Assembly (NCBI GenBank): GCA_021234535.1
Contig: CM037842.1
Span: 27,930,189 to 27,994,188, forward strand
From: Stichopus chloronotus
Lineage: Eukaryota; Echinodermata; Holothuroidea; Aspidochirotida; Stichopodidae
DNA length: 64,000 nt
Direction of reading: 5' to 3'
Made by a program: the position numbers and the translations under genes. Below the pieces are notes generated by a model. It was given only the letters and a program-made list of their open reading frames with translations. It searched no databases and was not told the DNA's origin. This document shows, one piece after another, positions 24,560 through 35,714 of this stretch. How positions within the stretch are numbered: the stretch's first letter is position 1; every line of letters starts with the position of its first letter.

Positions 24560-27383
24560 TGACCAAAAAGTATTCCTTTTTTTTTTTTGTATTTTTTGTA
24601 TTAGACTTAACTTGACCATTACTATTGTTTTTTTTTTCATTACCATGAGATTAAATTGTTTGATATTTACCGGCTTTGTGCAATTTACCTTTTTTTTTTC
24701 ATGTTGATGTTGTTAAGTACTCATCATTGAAAGTGAAGTATCATTGAATAGCTTTCGTACGTCCTAGTTGGCCAAAAATGGTCACATAACGTAATCAGCT
24801 GTTGCTGATTGTTGTTGAGGCTTCAGAATGTTCACTTTCATCAACTTTGTTTTGCAAGAGATTAAGAGCATGCTGTAAGGAGTGTCCATATACTAAAAAA
24901 CATATTTTTTTTATAATTTTCAGTGTTTAGTCTAAATATAGACATAGCTTTTATTCAACATTTATACCACTCGACATAGCAGAAGTCAAAGCTTCTATGT
25001 TGGAGATTAAATTATTGGATACATTTCTCCTAGATTAATGATGGCAGAGTTGTACATGTGGCCAAGAGATGGTTGCAATGGGGGTCAAAGCAAGGTGGGG
25101 AGGGGGCCACGGGGGTAAGAAGACACTTGAGTGATACTTTAAATTGTTCTTTCACCAAAGTATCTACAATATGTAAAATAATTATGTTTGTTCATAATCT
25201 CATCAGTGACATGAGTTTGTGCCTGAGTTTGCAACCGTCTCATCTAGCCTTCCCCCACCCCCATCCGTCCCTCGTCCTTACTCTGACCACCATCCTTTTA
25301 TTGATAATGATAGTAAATAGGTGAAGAGATATCTAATAAGAGGTTCTAAATAGAAAAGCACCTTATAGAGGATATTAAAACACTAAAAATCAGTTTTTTT
25401 TTTTCACAATGCATCTCTATGTGGACAAATTGTCCTTTACAGTATGTTGCATGTCCCGTACGTCACGCTGATTTATTTACAGAATTGTCATTGTACCATC
25501 AAACGTAAGATTTTTACTTGGTATTTTCCTGTGTGACATATAAGTGTTTGGACTGCCATAAGTGGTATAATTGTAGCTGTATGACTACTACTGGTAGAAA
25601 ATTTTCCATGTATATTATAATTTATTATTAAGCATATTATTAAGTTATTTACATAAAAACATTTTTTCTGTTGTCATGTATGACATGGTACACAATTAAT
25701 TGAGATATTTCTCATATACTGTAATATCCTTATTAATTTTTGTTGTTTGTTTAAGTGTTAGTTCAATGCAAAGTAATTTTTTTTTTTTTTTTGCGTATGC
25801 TAGGTGACACTTTTCAATCTCTTAAATGTCCCATATGTCACAGTGCAAATAACGTATACTTGCCCTATACAATCATTTTGTTTGAGATGTAGTCATTATT
25901 GAATTGCTGGCTTATAAGATGTTTTATACAGGATGATGCCAACTAAATAAGCAGGATAGCTTACGTGAAAGTGGATTAATAATTTGATACAGTCCTGTAA
26001 GGATAAAGGACTGTACAGAGTTAAACGTACAGAATTAACTTACTTGGGCTCCTGTCTGTAAGTGGTGATATATGGGTCACTTACCTGCAAGTGGAATATT
26101 CTTCAATGCAAACTGTACTGCAATACACATAGTGCATTAGTATCTTGGAAGTCCTCATGCAGTGTGAATGACTGGTATTGCCAGGGACATGTGAGTATAT
26201 CTTCAATTTCTTCTCCTATATTAGTGGGCAGTATATACCGGAAAGGTTTGCAACTCCATAGCAAAAATTTCCAGAGAACCATCTAGACACAATGCTGTCT
26301 CACCGTTTATTTACTTACAGCTCAGCTTCCCAATCTGTTTTCTAGGTGCTATTTGGGAGAATTTTTATACATGGATTCAGCTACTGTGATCAAACCTTAT
26401 ATTTGTGTATAAGTTAACAAATATGAATTTCTATTGTGCACTTACGGTGTTGTCATATCTTTCTAGTTACAAATTGTGACTTTTACTTCCACCATCTTTC
26501 CACAATTGTTCCTTTTTTAAAATGTATGTAAGTATGCTTAATCAGACAGAACATTCAGCATTTGCCTTGTATATTGTTTAAACTATTGCAGCAACTGCAT
26601 GTTCTTAAGTACAGCAACATTATTTTAAAGTGATGAATGATAGAGACTAAAGAGTCTTATATTGTGAGTCCTGTTTGTAACGATTTGTTTTTTCATTGAA
26701 TAGGTTTCTCAGATTTATTTCTGTGGTCTTTCTGCTGTCTGAAGCTTTGGAGAGGGACATGGGGAACTCAACTGTTCATATTTTCAGTGTATTTGAAATA
26801 CCTTAATTACAAGAAGGGGCTGTAGTTACTTCGGAGGTACTTCCCCAATTTTGTGAGGACAGCTATTGTTTTTTTTAGGTTATTTTTCAACTAGTATGAG
26901 TTTCACATGTTACACTCATGTTTCTTTTTTCTGATCTAGAGAATCTTTCACACTGAGGTTCCTTTTTGTATTAATTTACACTTGCTGGCTTGCTGTTAGT
27001 TCCTATGAAAAATGTGTGCATGATAGCCTATATCCATGAAGGCTGTAGCATCTGTGTTGCACTTTTCCCCAATTTTGTGCTGCAACTGTTAAGTTTGCAA
27101 TTTATCCATATTCAAGCTTTTCAACATTTTAAAATATTTCATGATTAAGGCCATTTGCTTTAATAAAAAATATAATCAATTTTGGAAATGGAAAGCAATG
27201 CATGCAGTAGTATCTCTATGCACAAAATGCAAGGGAAAAATAACGTGAAACATTACACTGAGGCAAAATTGAGGCAATATGTGCATAATTGCCTATTAAA
27301 TGTAAGTCTGTGTACTTGTGAAATACAGCTTGTAACAAACTTCTTACAAAATTTTCAGAGGACACTAACTCATCGCATTTTAT
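24560..27383. other. Intronic, mostly single-copy AT-rich sequence
   Basis: T runs and short A/T-rich stretches. No exon with paired splice sites, no LINE and no tandem core recognised. Confidence 0.5.
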
Positions 27384-28550
27384 AACCACAAAGTCAAAAT
27401 GCTTTGAGATTCCTTGCGACATGGTTATATTATAACAAACATGTATTACGCACGTGACAAGTATGAGATCACCTGTAGTTATTGTTCTTAAAACACCACA
27501 TTAATGGGCCTTTCACCAAAAATGAACTTTATTTTGGTGACATCAGATGACCTTTGATGTCCACCAAAAGCAATAGGGATCACCTACCTAGTATGGCCAA
27601 CCAACACATCAAGTATTACGTCAGTCAACATTACCCTTCTGGAGTTAAAGTATTACCAAGGTTTGACCTCGGGTGACCTCAAATGACCTATGACCTCCAC
27701 CAAAAATAAAAGGAGTCTTCTACTTAGTATATACAATCCACACATCAAGTATGACATCAGTCAGGGTTAAACTCTTGGAAATATTGTGTTTACACATTTT
27801 TACAGTTTGACCTCTGGTGACCTCAAATGACCCTTGACCTTGTCCAAAAACACATCTTCTGCTCATTATTACCAACACACACACCAAGTATTACAACAGT
27901 CACGGTAACCCTTCTGGAGATATTGTTTACAAGGTTTTTAGTCTGACCTCTGGTGACCTCAAATGACCTTTGCCCCTCACCAAAAATAATAGGGATCATC
28001 TACTCAGTATGACCAAGCAACACACTAAGTACCACATCGGTCACAGTTACTGTCTTGGAGATATTGTGTTTACAAGGTTTTTGCAGTTTGACCTCTTGTG
28101 ACCTCAAATGACATTTGGCTCCCACCAAAATCAGAAGGAGTTTTCTACTCACAATATACAATCCACACACCAATTATGACATAAGTCACAGTTACCATTC
28201 TGGAGATACTTTGTTTAAAAGCTTTTCACAGTTTGACCTCTGATGACCTCAAATGACCTTTGACCTCACCAAAAACAATGGGGATCATCTACTTACTATG
28301 ACCAACCCACACGCTAAGTATGACATCAGTCACAGTTACCGTTCTTGACATATCATGTTTACAAGGTTTTCACATTTTGACCTCTGGTGACCTCAGATGA
28401 CCTTAGACCTCCACCAAAAACAATAGGGATCATCTACTTACTATGACCAACCCACACACCAAGTATCAGATCAGTCAGTTACCCTTTTGAGATATCGTGT
28501 TTACAAGACATCACCATCGCATAGATTCCTTCTGCTTTCAGAAAGGAATC
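27384..28550 (+). mobile_element. HINE-like element, copy b (1.2 kb)
   Basis: Starts AACCACAAAGTCAAAATGCTTT with GATTCCTTGCG, then seven to eight DR-core units (perfect TGACCTTTGACCT at about 28,256), and ends in GACATCACCATCGCATA plus the hairpin 28,524–28,550. It lies within the long intron between exons L and M. An A run follows at about 28,596. Confidence 0.8.
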
Positions 28551-29308
28551 GAAAAGGTGAAAAGCAGTTGCATGGAAGAGGTTGTTTGTTCTATGAAAAA
28601 AAAAAAAAAAAAACTATTAAGTTGTGGAGTCTATCATTCATTTATTTTTACACTTTCAAAACATTGAGCCTGTCATCTTTTGAGCTGGAAGATGTGTACA
28701 GTACAGTCTTTTACAACATGACAAAGTGATTTGGATGAAGACTTTTTTCTTTATGGCCCTTCATTGGGAAGGATTTGCAGAGAAATCGTAAATAGGATTT
28801 TGTTAATGTTTTGCATTTACAAATTCACTGTGTTTAAGTCCTAATGTTTGAGATTATTAAGGAAATAAGGTTTTGCATCCATTTAGCCTGTAGTTGATTT
28901 GTTTCATAACAATTTTCAGACACATGTGTAAGTGTTAATCTTTCACTGACATCGTAAATAATATAATTTTCATTCAGCTCTAATTTCACTTTCCTTCTTC
29001 TAAATTGTAACCTATAAGTTTGGAATTTACGCATGTTTCATCAAAATCTGTCATTACTCCTGTTCAACAGGGGGTTGAGGGTCACCAGCAGGTTGGCCAC
29101 TCATGTAATAGTGTGTACTGATCAACACTGGTATTAAAGGAATACAAATATTTAACTGGATAATCATATGTCTAAGTTATGTGTACCATAAAAAAATACA
29201 TTTTTGATAAAATGTAATGCAAAACCCATACAATACTAAATTACCATTTGAGTAAAGAGGTGTTCAATGAGCATTTTCATCATGCCAGAGGTGTGGATAT
29301 TAACTTAC
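28551..29308. other. Intron next to exon L
   Basis: Contains an A homopolymer of about 19 at 28,596–28,614. The minus-strand open frame at 28,834–29,034 has no recognisable features. Nothing else seen. Confidence 0.4.
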
Positions 29309-29449
29309 CTTATTCTTTTCATCACTGCTATCGTAATTCCAAATGGCTGGTTTTGTTCTCTCAAACTCAATTTCAAGAGGAAGTTCTCCATCTTTCCAAA
29401 ATTTGCATTCTTGATCAGCCAACAAAATCCGGTTATTCGACATGACAAC
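29309..29449 (-). CDS. Exon L: UPA domain, first part
   Basis: Excellent acceptor (TTCCTTCTTGTGGCCCAG) and donor (AATAAG|GTAAGT). 141 nt, phase 0 to 0, joining exon K without a break. About 47 residues including NRILLADQECKFWKDGELPL, ending SSDEKNK. This fits the middle of a UPA domain, the module that follows ZU5 in UNC5, PIDD and ankyrin and that, in NLRP1, mediates assembly of the freed C-terminal fragment. Confidence 0.8.
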
Positions 29450-29564
29450 CTGGGCCACAAGAAGGAAGTTAAACATGTGTTACATTAAGAAACACCTGAG
29501 ACGTAGTTGTAAGGAAAACTCATATTGGTAAAACATACATTTTGCAAATTTAATCTCCTATTAC

Positions 29565-29786
29565 CTCTTGAGCCCCTGGTAAGTTCAAGTGGTATCCAAC
29601 ATCAATATATGTGTTTCGAGTGTTTTCCAGTCTCTGCGCAGCAAAGACGACTATCCTCTTTGCTTCAACTATTTTACCATCAATTTCAATTTTCTCCCAA
29701 CTAAAGTGGGAAAGTGAAATCACAGCATTTCGCTCATTCAGTTTACAGTCAGCCATGAGTTCCTCTTCCCACTACTGGTTTCAAGC
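29565..29786 (-). CDS. Exon K: second part of ZU5 with HFS autoprocessing motif, start of UPA
   Basis: Strong acceptor (a long T/C tract ending GTCCAG) before 29,786; donor CAAGAG|GTAATA after 29,565; exit phase 0. From the ATG at 29,756 the frame encodes ADCKLNERNAVISLSHFSW, the last ZU5 strand with an HFS triplet (codons 29,700–29,708), then KRIVVFAAQRL and YHLNLPGAQE, resembling the start of UPA. In PIDD, NLRP1 and CARD8 the bond between F and S of HFS is cut by the protein itself. Entry phase 1 runs into a stop unless one extra base near 29,773 (AGTAGTGGGAAG) is removed, after which KPV joins WEEEL; use of the weaker acceptor GGGAAG|AGGAAC would also keep the frame. Confidence 0.8.
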
Positions 29787-30039
29787 CTGGACAATGGGAA
29801 AGAAAAAAAAACAGGAAAAGTTTATTTAATACACAATTCAGCAGGACGGAAATAATGACACCCTGATAAAACTTTTTTCACTACACTAAATGAACAGAAC
29901 AATTTACATAACTATAATACTGCAGGTTACGAAATCATTGCTTGTCGATAAATGACGATAGGTCACCATTTGGTGTTTCTATTATATCTGTATCTAGCAA
30001 TTACAGCAACAATGAAACAAAGCTCAAAGACGTAGTTAC

Positions 30040-30349
30040 CTTCTTCATGATGGCTGCTGTATACTTTAGCTGTCCAATGTACTCCTTTCTTGAGTACTAA
30101 ACAGTGGGGTAATGTCAGTTCTGCTGCTTTTAGAAGCTCCAACTTATTTGGAAGGAGTTCCACTACTACAGATGAATTACTCTCAAAACAAAGCTTCTTC
30201 TCTTTTGGGAGTTGATGCAGAACAATTCTCATTGTTACCAGAGTTTCGCCTGTAAGAGCACCAGGAGGTATTTCTAACTTAACACCAGTATTTGGAATAC
30301 TTAAAGAGCCTACCTTTTGTATTGACCATCACCTTCGTTGAGAATTTGT
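30040..30349 (-). CDS. Exon J: first part of ZU5 domain
   Basis: Acceptor TTTTGCTGCAG before 30,349; donor GAAGAAG|GTAACT after 30,040. The entry phase (1) matches exon I. The start encodes FSTKVMVNTKGR; the rest, in a frame shifted by one base, encodes IPNTGVKLEIPPGAL, VVVELLPNK, LTLPHC and YSSHHEE. IPPGAL and LTLPHC are hallmark segments of ZU5 domains (UNC5, ankyrins, PIDD and the FIIND of NLRP1/CARD8). An extra T in CTCTTTAAG at about 30,302–30,305 accounts for the frame change; removing it also restores the exit phase required by exon K. ZU5 packs against UPA and can autoproteolyse. Confidence 0.82.
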
Positions 30350-31600
30350 CTGCAGCAAAATAAGAAAACTGCGATATGGTAACTTTGAAACATACCAATG
30401 TTAAAATATTTATGCTGTAATACAACAAACAGATTGGGTGTTTATTTCATAACATTACTTGCCAGCAGTCATTTAAATTAAGTCAAAATCAACTTTTTCT
30501 TGAAAATAACAAACAAAAGACAAAATTACAAACTGCAAGGAGACTGGTGATAATGGCAACCTAGAATTGATACAATTATTGTTACTCTCTAAATGCCAAC
30601 AAATTGAAATTAGGGATGGCTATAAAAATTGATCACCCCACAGGAGCTCGAATGACTCTTCAAAAAGAGTGTGTTTCTTCCTTAGAGTGAATATCAGTCT
30701 TAATTCTAGAGCAATTTCAAATTTCATTCTACAGAATTCAGAGAGTAAAGATGAAAAGATTTTAGTTATCATTTGTCGTTTTTAAAGCAGAAAAAAGTAC
30801 TTTGTGATTATTTGTAATATGAGAAACTGTGGATGGAAATTTGATGATAGCACATTAACAGAATTAGTGAATGACACTATTAGTGGGATTTGTGTGAGTC
30901 CATACAAGGGAAAGTTCAACTACGATTGGTTTCTTTAGTAATAAATTTATGATCATTTCTATCCAGTACATATTACAACCTGTAATGGGACATTCACAAG
31001 AATAAAAAAAAGATGCCTTTTATTTTATGTTTGACACCACATGGAACTTATGGAAACTAATTAAGTCTTAGATCACAAATGCTTATACCCCCAACATATT
31101 AATTGTTGTTATAACTGAACCCACGATAAATTTAATACAATTTAACCATCAATGCAATAACTAAAACTAAACATCAATAAAATAAGTTTTAACCATTAAT
31201 GTAATAGTTTCTTAAAAATGGCAAAATAGGCTTCTTAACACTTGAGTCTTAGATTTACTTGATGGATGTTGTATGGCCACTGCACACTCCAAGGGGGCAG
31301 GGAATAAGTTGCTCACCCAATACTTTGGGAGGGCAGTTGTGTAAATGGAACTCCTATGTAAATCTATCTTAATGAGACCACAGATTTGAAAAATTGCTGG
31401 AAGGGGAGGAGTTTCTTGATGGAGAGGAGCAGTTCTAGGAAGTCTTTTGTAGGAGTGCTTGTGAATTTTTTCAACTATCCCCCATGGCTATATGGGCAAA
31501 TGAATGATATAGTTTGGTGTCAACTCCACTGGATTGGAGTCATGGGTTTTCATTGGTTTCACGATTTGTTACAGCATATATTTTAGGGACACACTTTTAG
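30350..31600. other. Intron, single-copy and dispersed repeat
   Basis: No exon seen. 31,430–31,560 (CCCATGGCTATATGGGCAA…GATTGGAGTCATG) resembles 13,770–13,860. Confidence 0.4.
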
Positions 31601-31639
31601 GGAATCTTATCCTTGCTCATTAGCATCGGCAAAGCCATG

Positions 31640-32102
31640 CTGAAGTGGCTACCTGTGTGTGATTCCGTTTTTTCCTCAATAACTCCTATCATACCCATAT
31701 ACAAGACATTCCAATAAGATTCATCTTCCTCATCTACGTTTATCCCTGAATAACAAATCAGTTAGGCAAACTGGTGCTTTAATTTGGAGTGACCTAAATA
31801 CTGACTTAAAATCAGTACCAACCCTGATATATTTGAGAGTATTTCTCTTTTCCACTTAACACCTTTCAGGTCAGTGCTACTGTACAGTGGCTTTTTTTTC
31901 TTTTTATACACTGTTAGATTAGTATTAGAAGGGAGGTACTCTCATTTGGTCTTTTTTGTCCATTTGTTGTTCTTTTCCTTTGTTTTCTTTCATCAGGTGA
32001 ACCTTCTTCTTGAAAACTCCAGCTGGTTCAGGTACCCATTACTTTCCTTCTCTTTTATCCTTGCTGTTCTCTCTGTACTTTTTCCTTCAGTGAGCAAAAT
32101 AC

Positions 32103-32135
<33 letters not shown>
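31640..32135 (+). pseudogene. LINE C-terminal end with ATCA microsatellite tail
   Basis: 31,700–31,860 reads LPHLRLSLNNKSVRQTGALI and WSDLNTDLKSVPTL, a degenerate LINE C-terminal block, followed by a pyrimidine-rich 3' region and a tail of eight ATCA repeats (32,101–32,135). The tail is a usual mark of CR1/L2-like 3' ends. Confidence 0.7.
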
Positions 32136-32136
<1 letters not shown>

Positions 32137-33440
32137 GGGGACAGGGTTTGGAACACTCTGCAAACATACCAGTGACAAAGCCTTTAATAAATTCAAAGGT
32201 ATCTTTTACAATTATTTCAATAGTAAATTCCTTTTTACCCAACGTGCAGTGATTAGGAACAATAACGCCAATGAGGATTTGATGACTACTGCTAGTCTGA
32301 ATTCTTATCAAACTAAAAAGATGTCGCACTGTAATTTAAATGAGTATAAACGCAACCACCTTACATCTCTGATTCATTGTGCCAAGAAGTCTTTTTATAA
32401 CCACTTACACGAGAACTGCATGATACCATTAACGGCATTGTTAATGGTACTGACAACAAAGCTTCTATTGATCATGTCAAATTAATGATAGTTAAGTTAC
32501 TGATCCCAAACAAGTGAATGATGTTTTTCAACGATTAGTTTACAAAAGAGCCTATTACTCAAAGTAGTATTTCAAATTCTAATTTAACTTTTTATAATTA
32601 CCTCTACAAAGAAATCCAAGCAGCTGTTTCATTGATTATTATCCCTACGGGCTGTGATTAAGTTCTAAAAACTATTATGTCACTGAAATCTTCTGCTCAT
32701 GGTTTTGACGGGATTTTGCCCAATGTTATTAAGCATGTCATCCACCTAATTCTGCAGACCCTTACACATGTTTTCAATATGTCTTTTACTCTGGGAATGT
32801 TCCTAACTTGCTAAAAACAGCGCGTGTCGTTCCTGTCTTTAAAAGTGGTGATACCGAAAAGGTCAATACTTATAGGCCAATCTCTCCAATCTCTGTGCTT
32901 TCATGCTTCTGTAAAATTCCTGAAAAGTTTGAATTTTCTTAGACTTTACAATTTCTTGCACAAAACCAATGCTTTTAGTGATTGCCAATTTGGTTTTATG
33001 TCAGGTTCCACCACTGATGCTACCGTATGCTACATTTTACTGATACTGTAACCAATCCTTTTGAAAAAAAAAGGTGTTAAGTTTCTGATAATGCCTTACA
33101 CCTGTCAAAAGTCTTTGATACCTTGGATCATATAATTTTACTTTCTAAACTAAAACGTTATGGTGTTTGTGGAACTACACTTATTGGTTTAAGAGCCATC
33201 TTTCTAATCGACATCAATTTGTAAGTGTTGATGATACTGTCTCTGACTCTTAACTCATCTATTGCCAGGTTCCGCATGGGTCTGTTCTCGTTCCCTTTTG
33301 TAATATGTTTAATGACTTGCACAAGGTCAGTGATACATTTCACATTGTATCGTATGTTGATGATACCAATCTGTGGTAGCAATCTCTAGTAGTATTCTCT
33401 ACAAAATTCATTTTTCAAATGGACCGTTTTAAAAAGATTG
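32136..33440 (+). pseudogene. LINE linker and reverse-transcriptase domain, frameshifted
   Basis: Starts with FNKFKGIFYNYFNSKF and EYKRNHLTSLIHCAKKSF (linker region before RT), continues AHGFDGILPNVIKHV, ARVVPVFKSGD and YRPISPISVLSCFCKI, and reaches the catalytic box SYVDDTNLW (YVDD codons at 33,353–33,364). Several stops and frameshifts; inactive. It lies directly after the ATCA tail of the previous LINE end, in the same orientation. Confidence 0.88.
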
Positions 33441-34039
33441 ATAGATCACCATGGAGCACACGTTTTACAAGAGGGCAATCCATGGAGTTGCTGTCTCATC
33501 GCCAACATGCATTGATTTCAATCAGGGCCTGCACATAGGGATTTGCAATAGTTTACTGCAACCACATGTTACAGAGATCTATAGTTCCTGGCGCTGATTC
33601 TAAATTAGAGCCAAATATTCTTCAAACATAAAATGGTTGTAAGCAGAAACCAACATGAAATTGTGATTTTTGTATTTATTGTAAGGTGGCAAGCTTACGC
33701 CTATAGCCTGGTGCCACTACTTAGGCTCAAGTAACGATCAGAACAACGGCTCAAGAGTATCTGCGCATATTACTTCACATAACACAATTGCAACATTGGG
33801 TTACTCCATATAGGTTAGAATTAGTGGTTAGAGTTAGGAAAAGGATATAAGAGCATCCCTCTATGGGTTATTTAAACATTAGTCTCCTATTTACCTGTGC
33901 AGGACCTGGTTCTGCTAAAATTATTGTTTGACCTAAAAATAGCGCTCTCATTATTGGCCGGAATGTTCAAAGACATTAAACGCAGGGGCCAGTTCTGTTA
34001 AAGCTAAAAAGTTGTGTCTATTGTCACGAATGCCGGGTA

Positions 34040-34830
34040 TATTAATTTTTTACCAAACAATCATACAATTTCACCAGTTTACTATAAGAGTGATATACCT
34101 TATCTTCTATTACTGTGTTCATAGGAAAGGCCTTGCAAAATTTTCTGTATAATGCTCCATTAGCTCTCAAGATATGCTTGAAATACAAATTTTGATTCAA
34201 AAATAGCTTTCTCAAATATCAGCACTGTAATTTCACTGGATTTACCATTACATCAATTTATGTTGAACAATGTGTTCTCTGGTGAGTCCTTACAAAGTGT
34301 TAAGTTCATTGGTCTCATAGTTCTCAAGATATGCTGGAAATACAAATTTTGCAGCAAAATTGGCTTTTTTTTCCCCTAAAAAATCAGCAAATTACACTGG
34401 ATTTACCATTACAGTAATAAAATGTTGAACATTGTGTTCTCAGGAAAGTCCTTACAACATTTAAGTTAATTGGTCTAATAGTTCTGAAGATATGCTGGAA
34501 ATACAAATTTTTGGGCAAATATGGCTTTTTTCCTCAAAAATCAGTAAAATTCACTATCTTTACTACAAAAGTAATATACCTTGAATATTACATTCTCAGG
34601 TAAGTCCTTGCAAAAGTTTGCATTAAATGCTCAAATACATCTCAAGATAAGTTGGAAATACCAATTTGGGGCAAAAATGACCTTTTTTCTCAAAAATCAA
34701 CAAATTTGACTCAATTTACCACACAACCAAAACATCTTGAACATTTTCACATCATGCTCAACTTTACCACGTTTAAACTTAATCACTCATGTACTTTTCA
34801 AGGTATTCTGGAAAAACCATAATTTGGACT
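34040..34830 (+). repeat. About 150-bp tandem repeat, second core type
   Basis: Four to five units with ACTGGATTTACCATTAC, GTCCTTACAA and CAAGATATGCTGGAAATAC. Unrelated to the DR core, yet followed directly by the same CA-rich and hairpin end as the other HINE-like elements. Confidence 0.85.
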
Positions 34831-34913
34831 AATGTGGACACACACACGTACACGCCCACACACACACACGACATCACTATCTTGTAGATTCCTTCTGCCT
34901 TGGGCAAGGAATC
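34831..34913 (+). mobile_element. HINE-like 3' end on the second core
   Basis: CACACACG runs, GACATCACTATCTTGTA and the hairpin 34,887–34,913 (GATTCCTTCTGCC with GGGCAAGGAATC). This is the same 3' module as at 18,228, 28,550, 56,841 and 60,526. Confidence 0.85.
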
Positions 34914-35095
34914 AAAAAGAAAGAATAATGTATAAGTTGTGCACATCCTGATAACCTCATTTGCAAAGTGACCATTAAATTTAAAGAGAGACAGGCAAGT
35001 TTTGAAAGTACAAGATTTCCCAGCTCATTTCCCTAGACTCATTTTAATTAGTGAATTCAGTTTTTGACCATCTACCTGTTACAGTTATCACTCAC

Positions 35096-35654
35096 CAGTA
35101 GAAGGTTCTTGTTCTCTGCCACTCGATTCCTCTCGTTGAGTTTGCTGAGCATCATACTGGATAGTTATGTTTCTGGCCTGTCCTGTCTCAGCCGCTGTGA
35201 CTCTCACTCCATCATTTCTCTGAGAGTTACTTTGCTCCTTTGATGACGTAGAACGACCCTCCACAGTGGGGTCTGTACCTTGATACATAGCTGCATATTG
35301 ATCTATAGTAGTACATGGCAAATCTACCAGATGATGCTGTGCAGATTGTTGTTCCAATGACAGAGGTATCTGGCTTTGTGTTTCATCCCTTTGTATCCCA
35401 CATGGGATGATCCAAGGTTTTCACTTGTTGAGGCCAGATGAGGCCACATACCTTGTAAAGGAAATCTGGAGGGTACAGGACCGTGAAGGCTGTGGGGGGT
35501 TACAGTCGGTACAACTGTGACAGGTACCTGTGGATGGTTCAGTCCTGACCGTGCAATCATTTCTGTAGGGTCTCTTAAATGCTGTGCAACATCAAGAGTA
35601 AATGGTGTTTCTGTAGGCAGATGCAGTAGAAGATTCTTCATCCTTTAGGTTAGG
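35096..35654 (-). CDS. Exon I: Ser/Thr/Gln-rich linker exon with two compensating frame shifts
   Basis: Acceptor TTTTATATGCAG before 35,654 and donor CTACTG|GTGAGT after 35,096. Its 559 nt would carry phase 0 to phase 1, exactly what exons H and J need, but the entry frame meets a TGA at 35,592–35,594. A different frame is open from about 35,641 to 35,324 (containing PFTLDVAQHLRDP and a Pro/Val-rich stretch), and the original frame is open again from about 35,420 to the donor (SLEQQSAQHH, then EQEPSTG). The simplest reading is one extra base near 35.60 kb and one missing base between 35,324 and 35,423. Alternatives are decay, assembly error, or an alternative acceptor at CTGCCTACAG (35,609) joined to exon G. 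The content is a disordered linker; no domain recognised. Confidence 0.55.
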
Positions 35655-35714
35655 CTGCATATAAAAACCAGACATATCACAGTAGAACACATTCAATAGA
35701 CAAGAAGTGGAATG

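Noticed and set aside
28834..29034. Minus-strand 66-codon frame between exons L and M as an extra UPA exon
   Set aside because: Exons L and M already join in phase to a complete UPA; this frame has no good acceptor and no UPA resemblance.
29963..30039. Extension of the ZU5 frame beyond GAAGAAG into FELCFIVAVIARY
   Set aside because: A clear GTAACT donor precedes it, and the extension is not ZU5-like.
31874..32485. 203-codon plus-strand open frame
   Set aside because: It runs across a LINE 3' region, the ATCA microsatellite (read as INQS repeats) and the start of the next LINE linker. It is not one gene.
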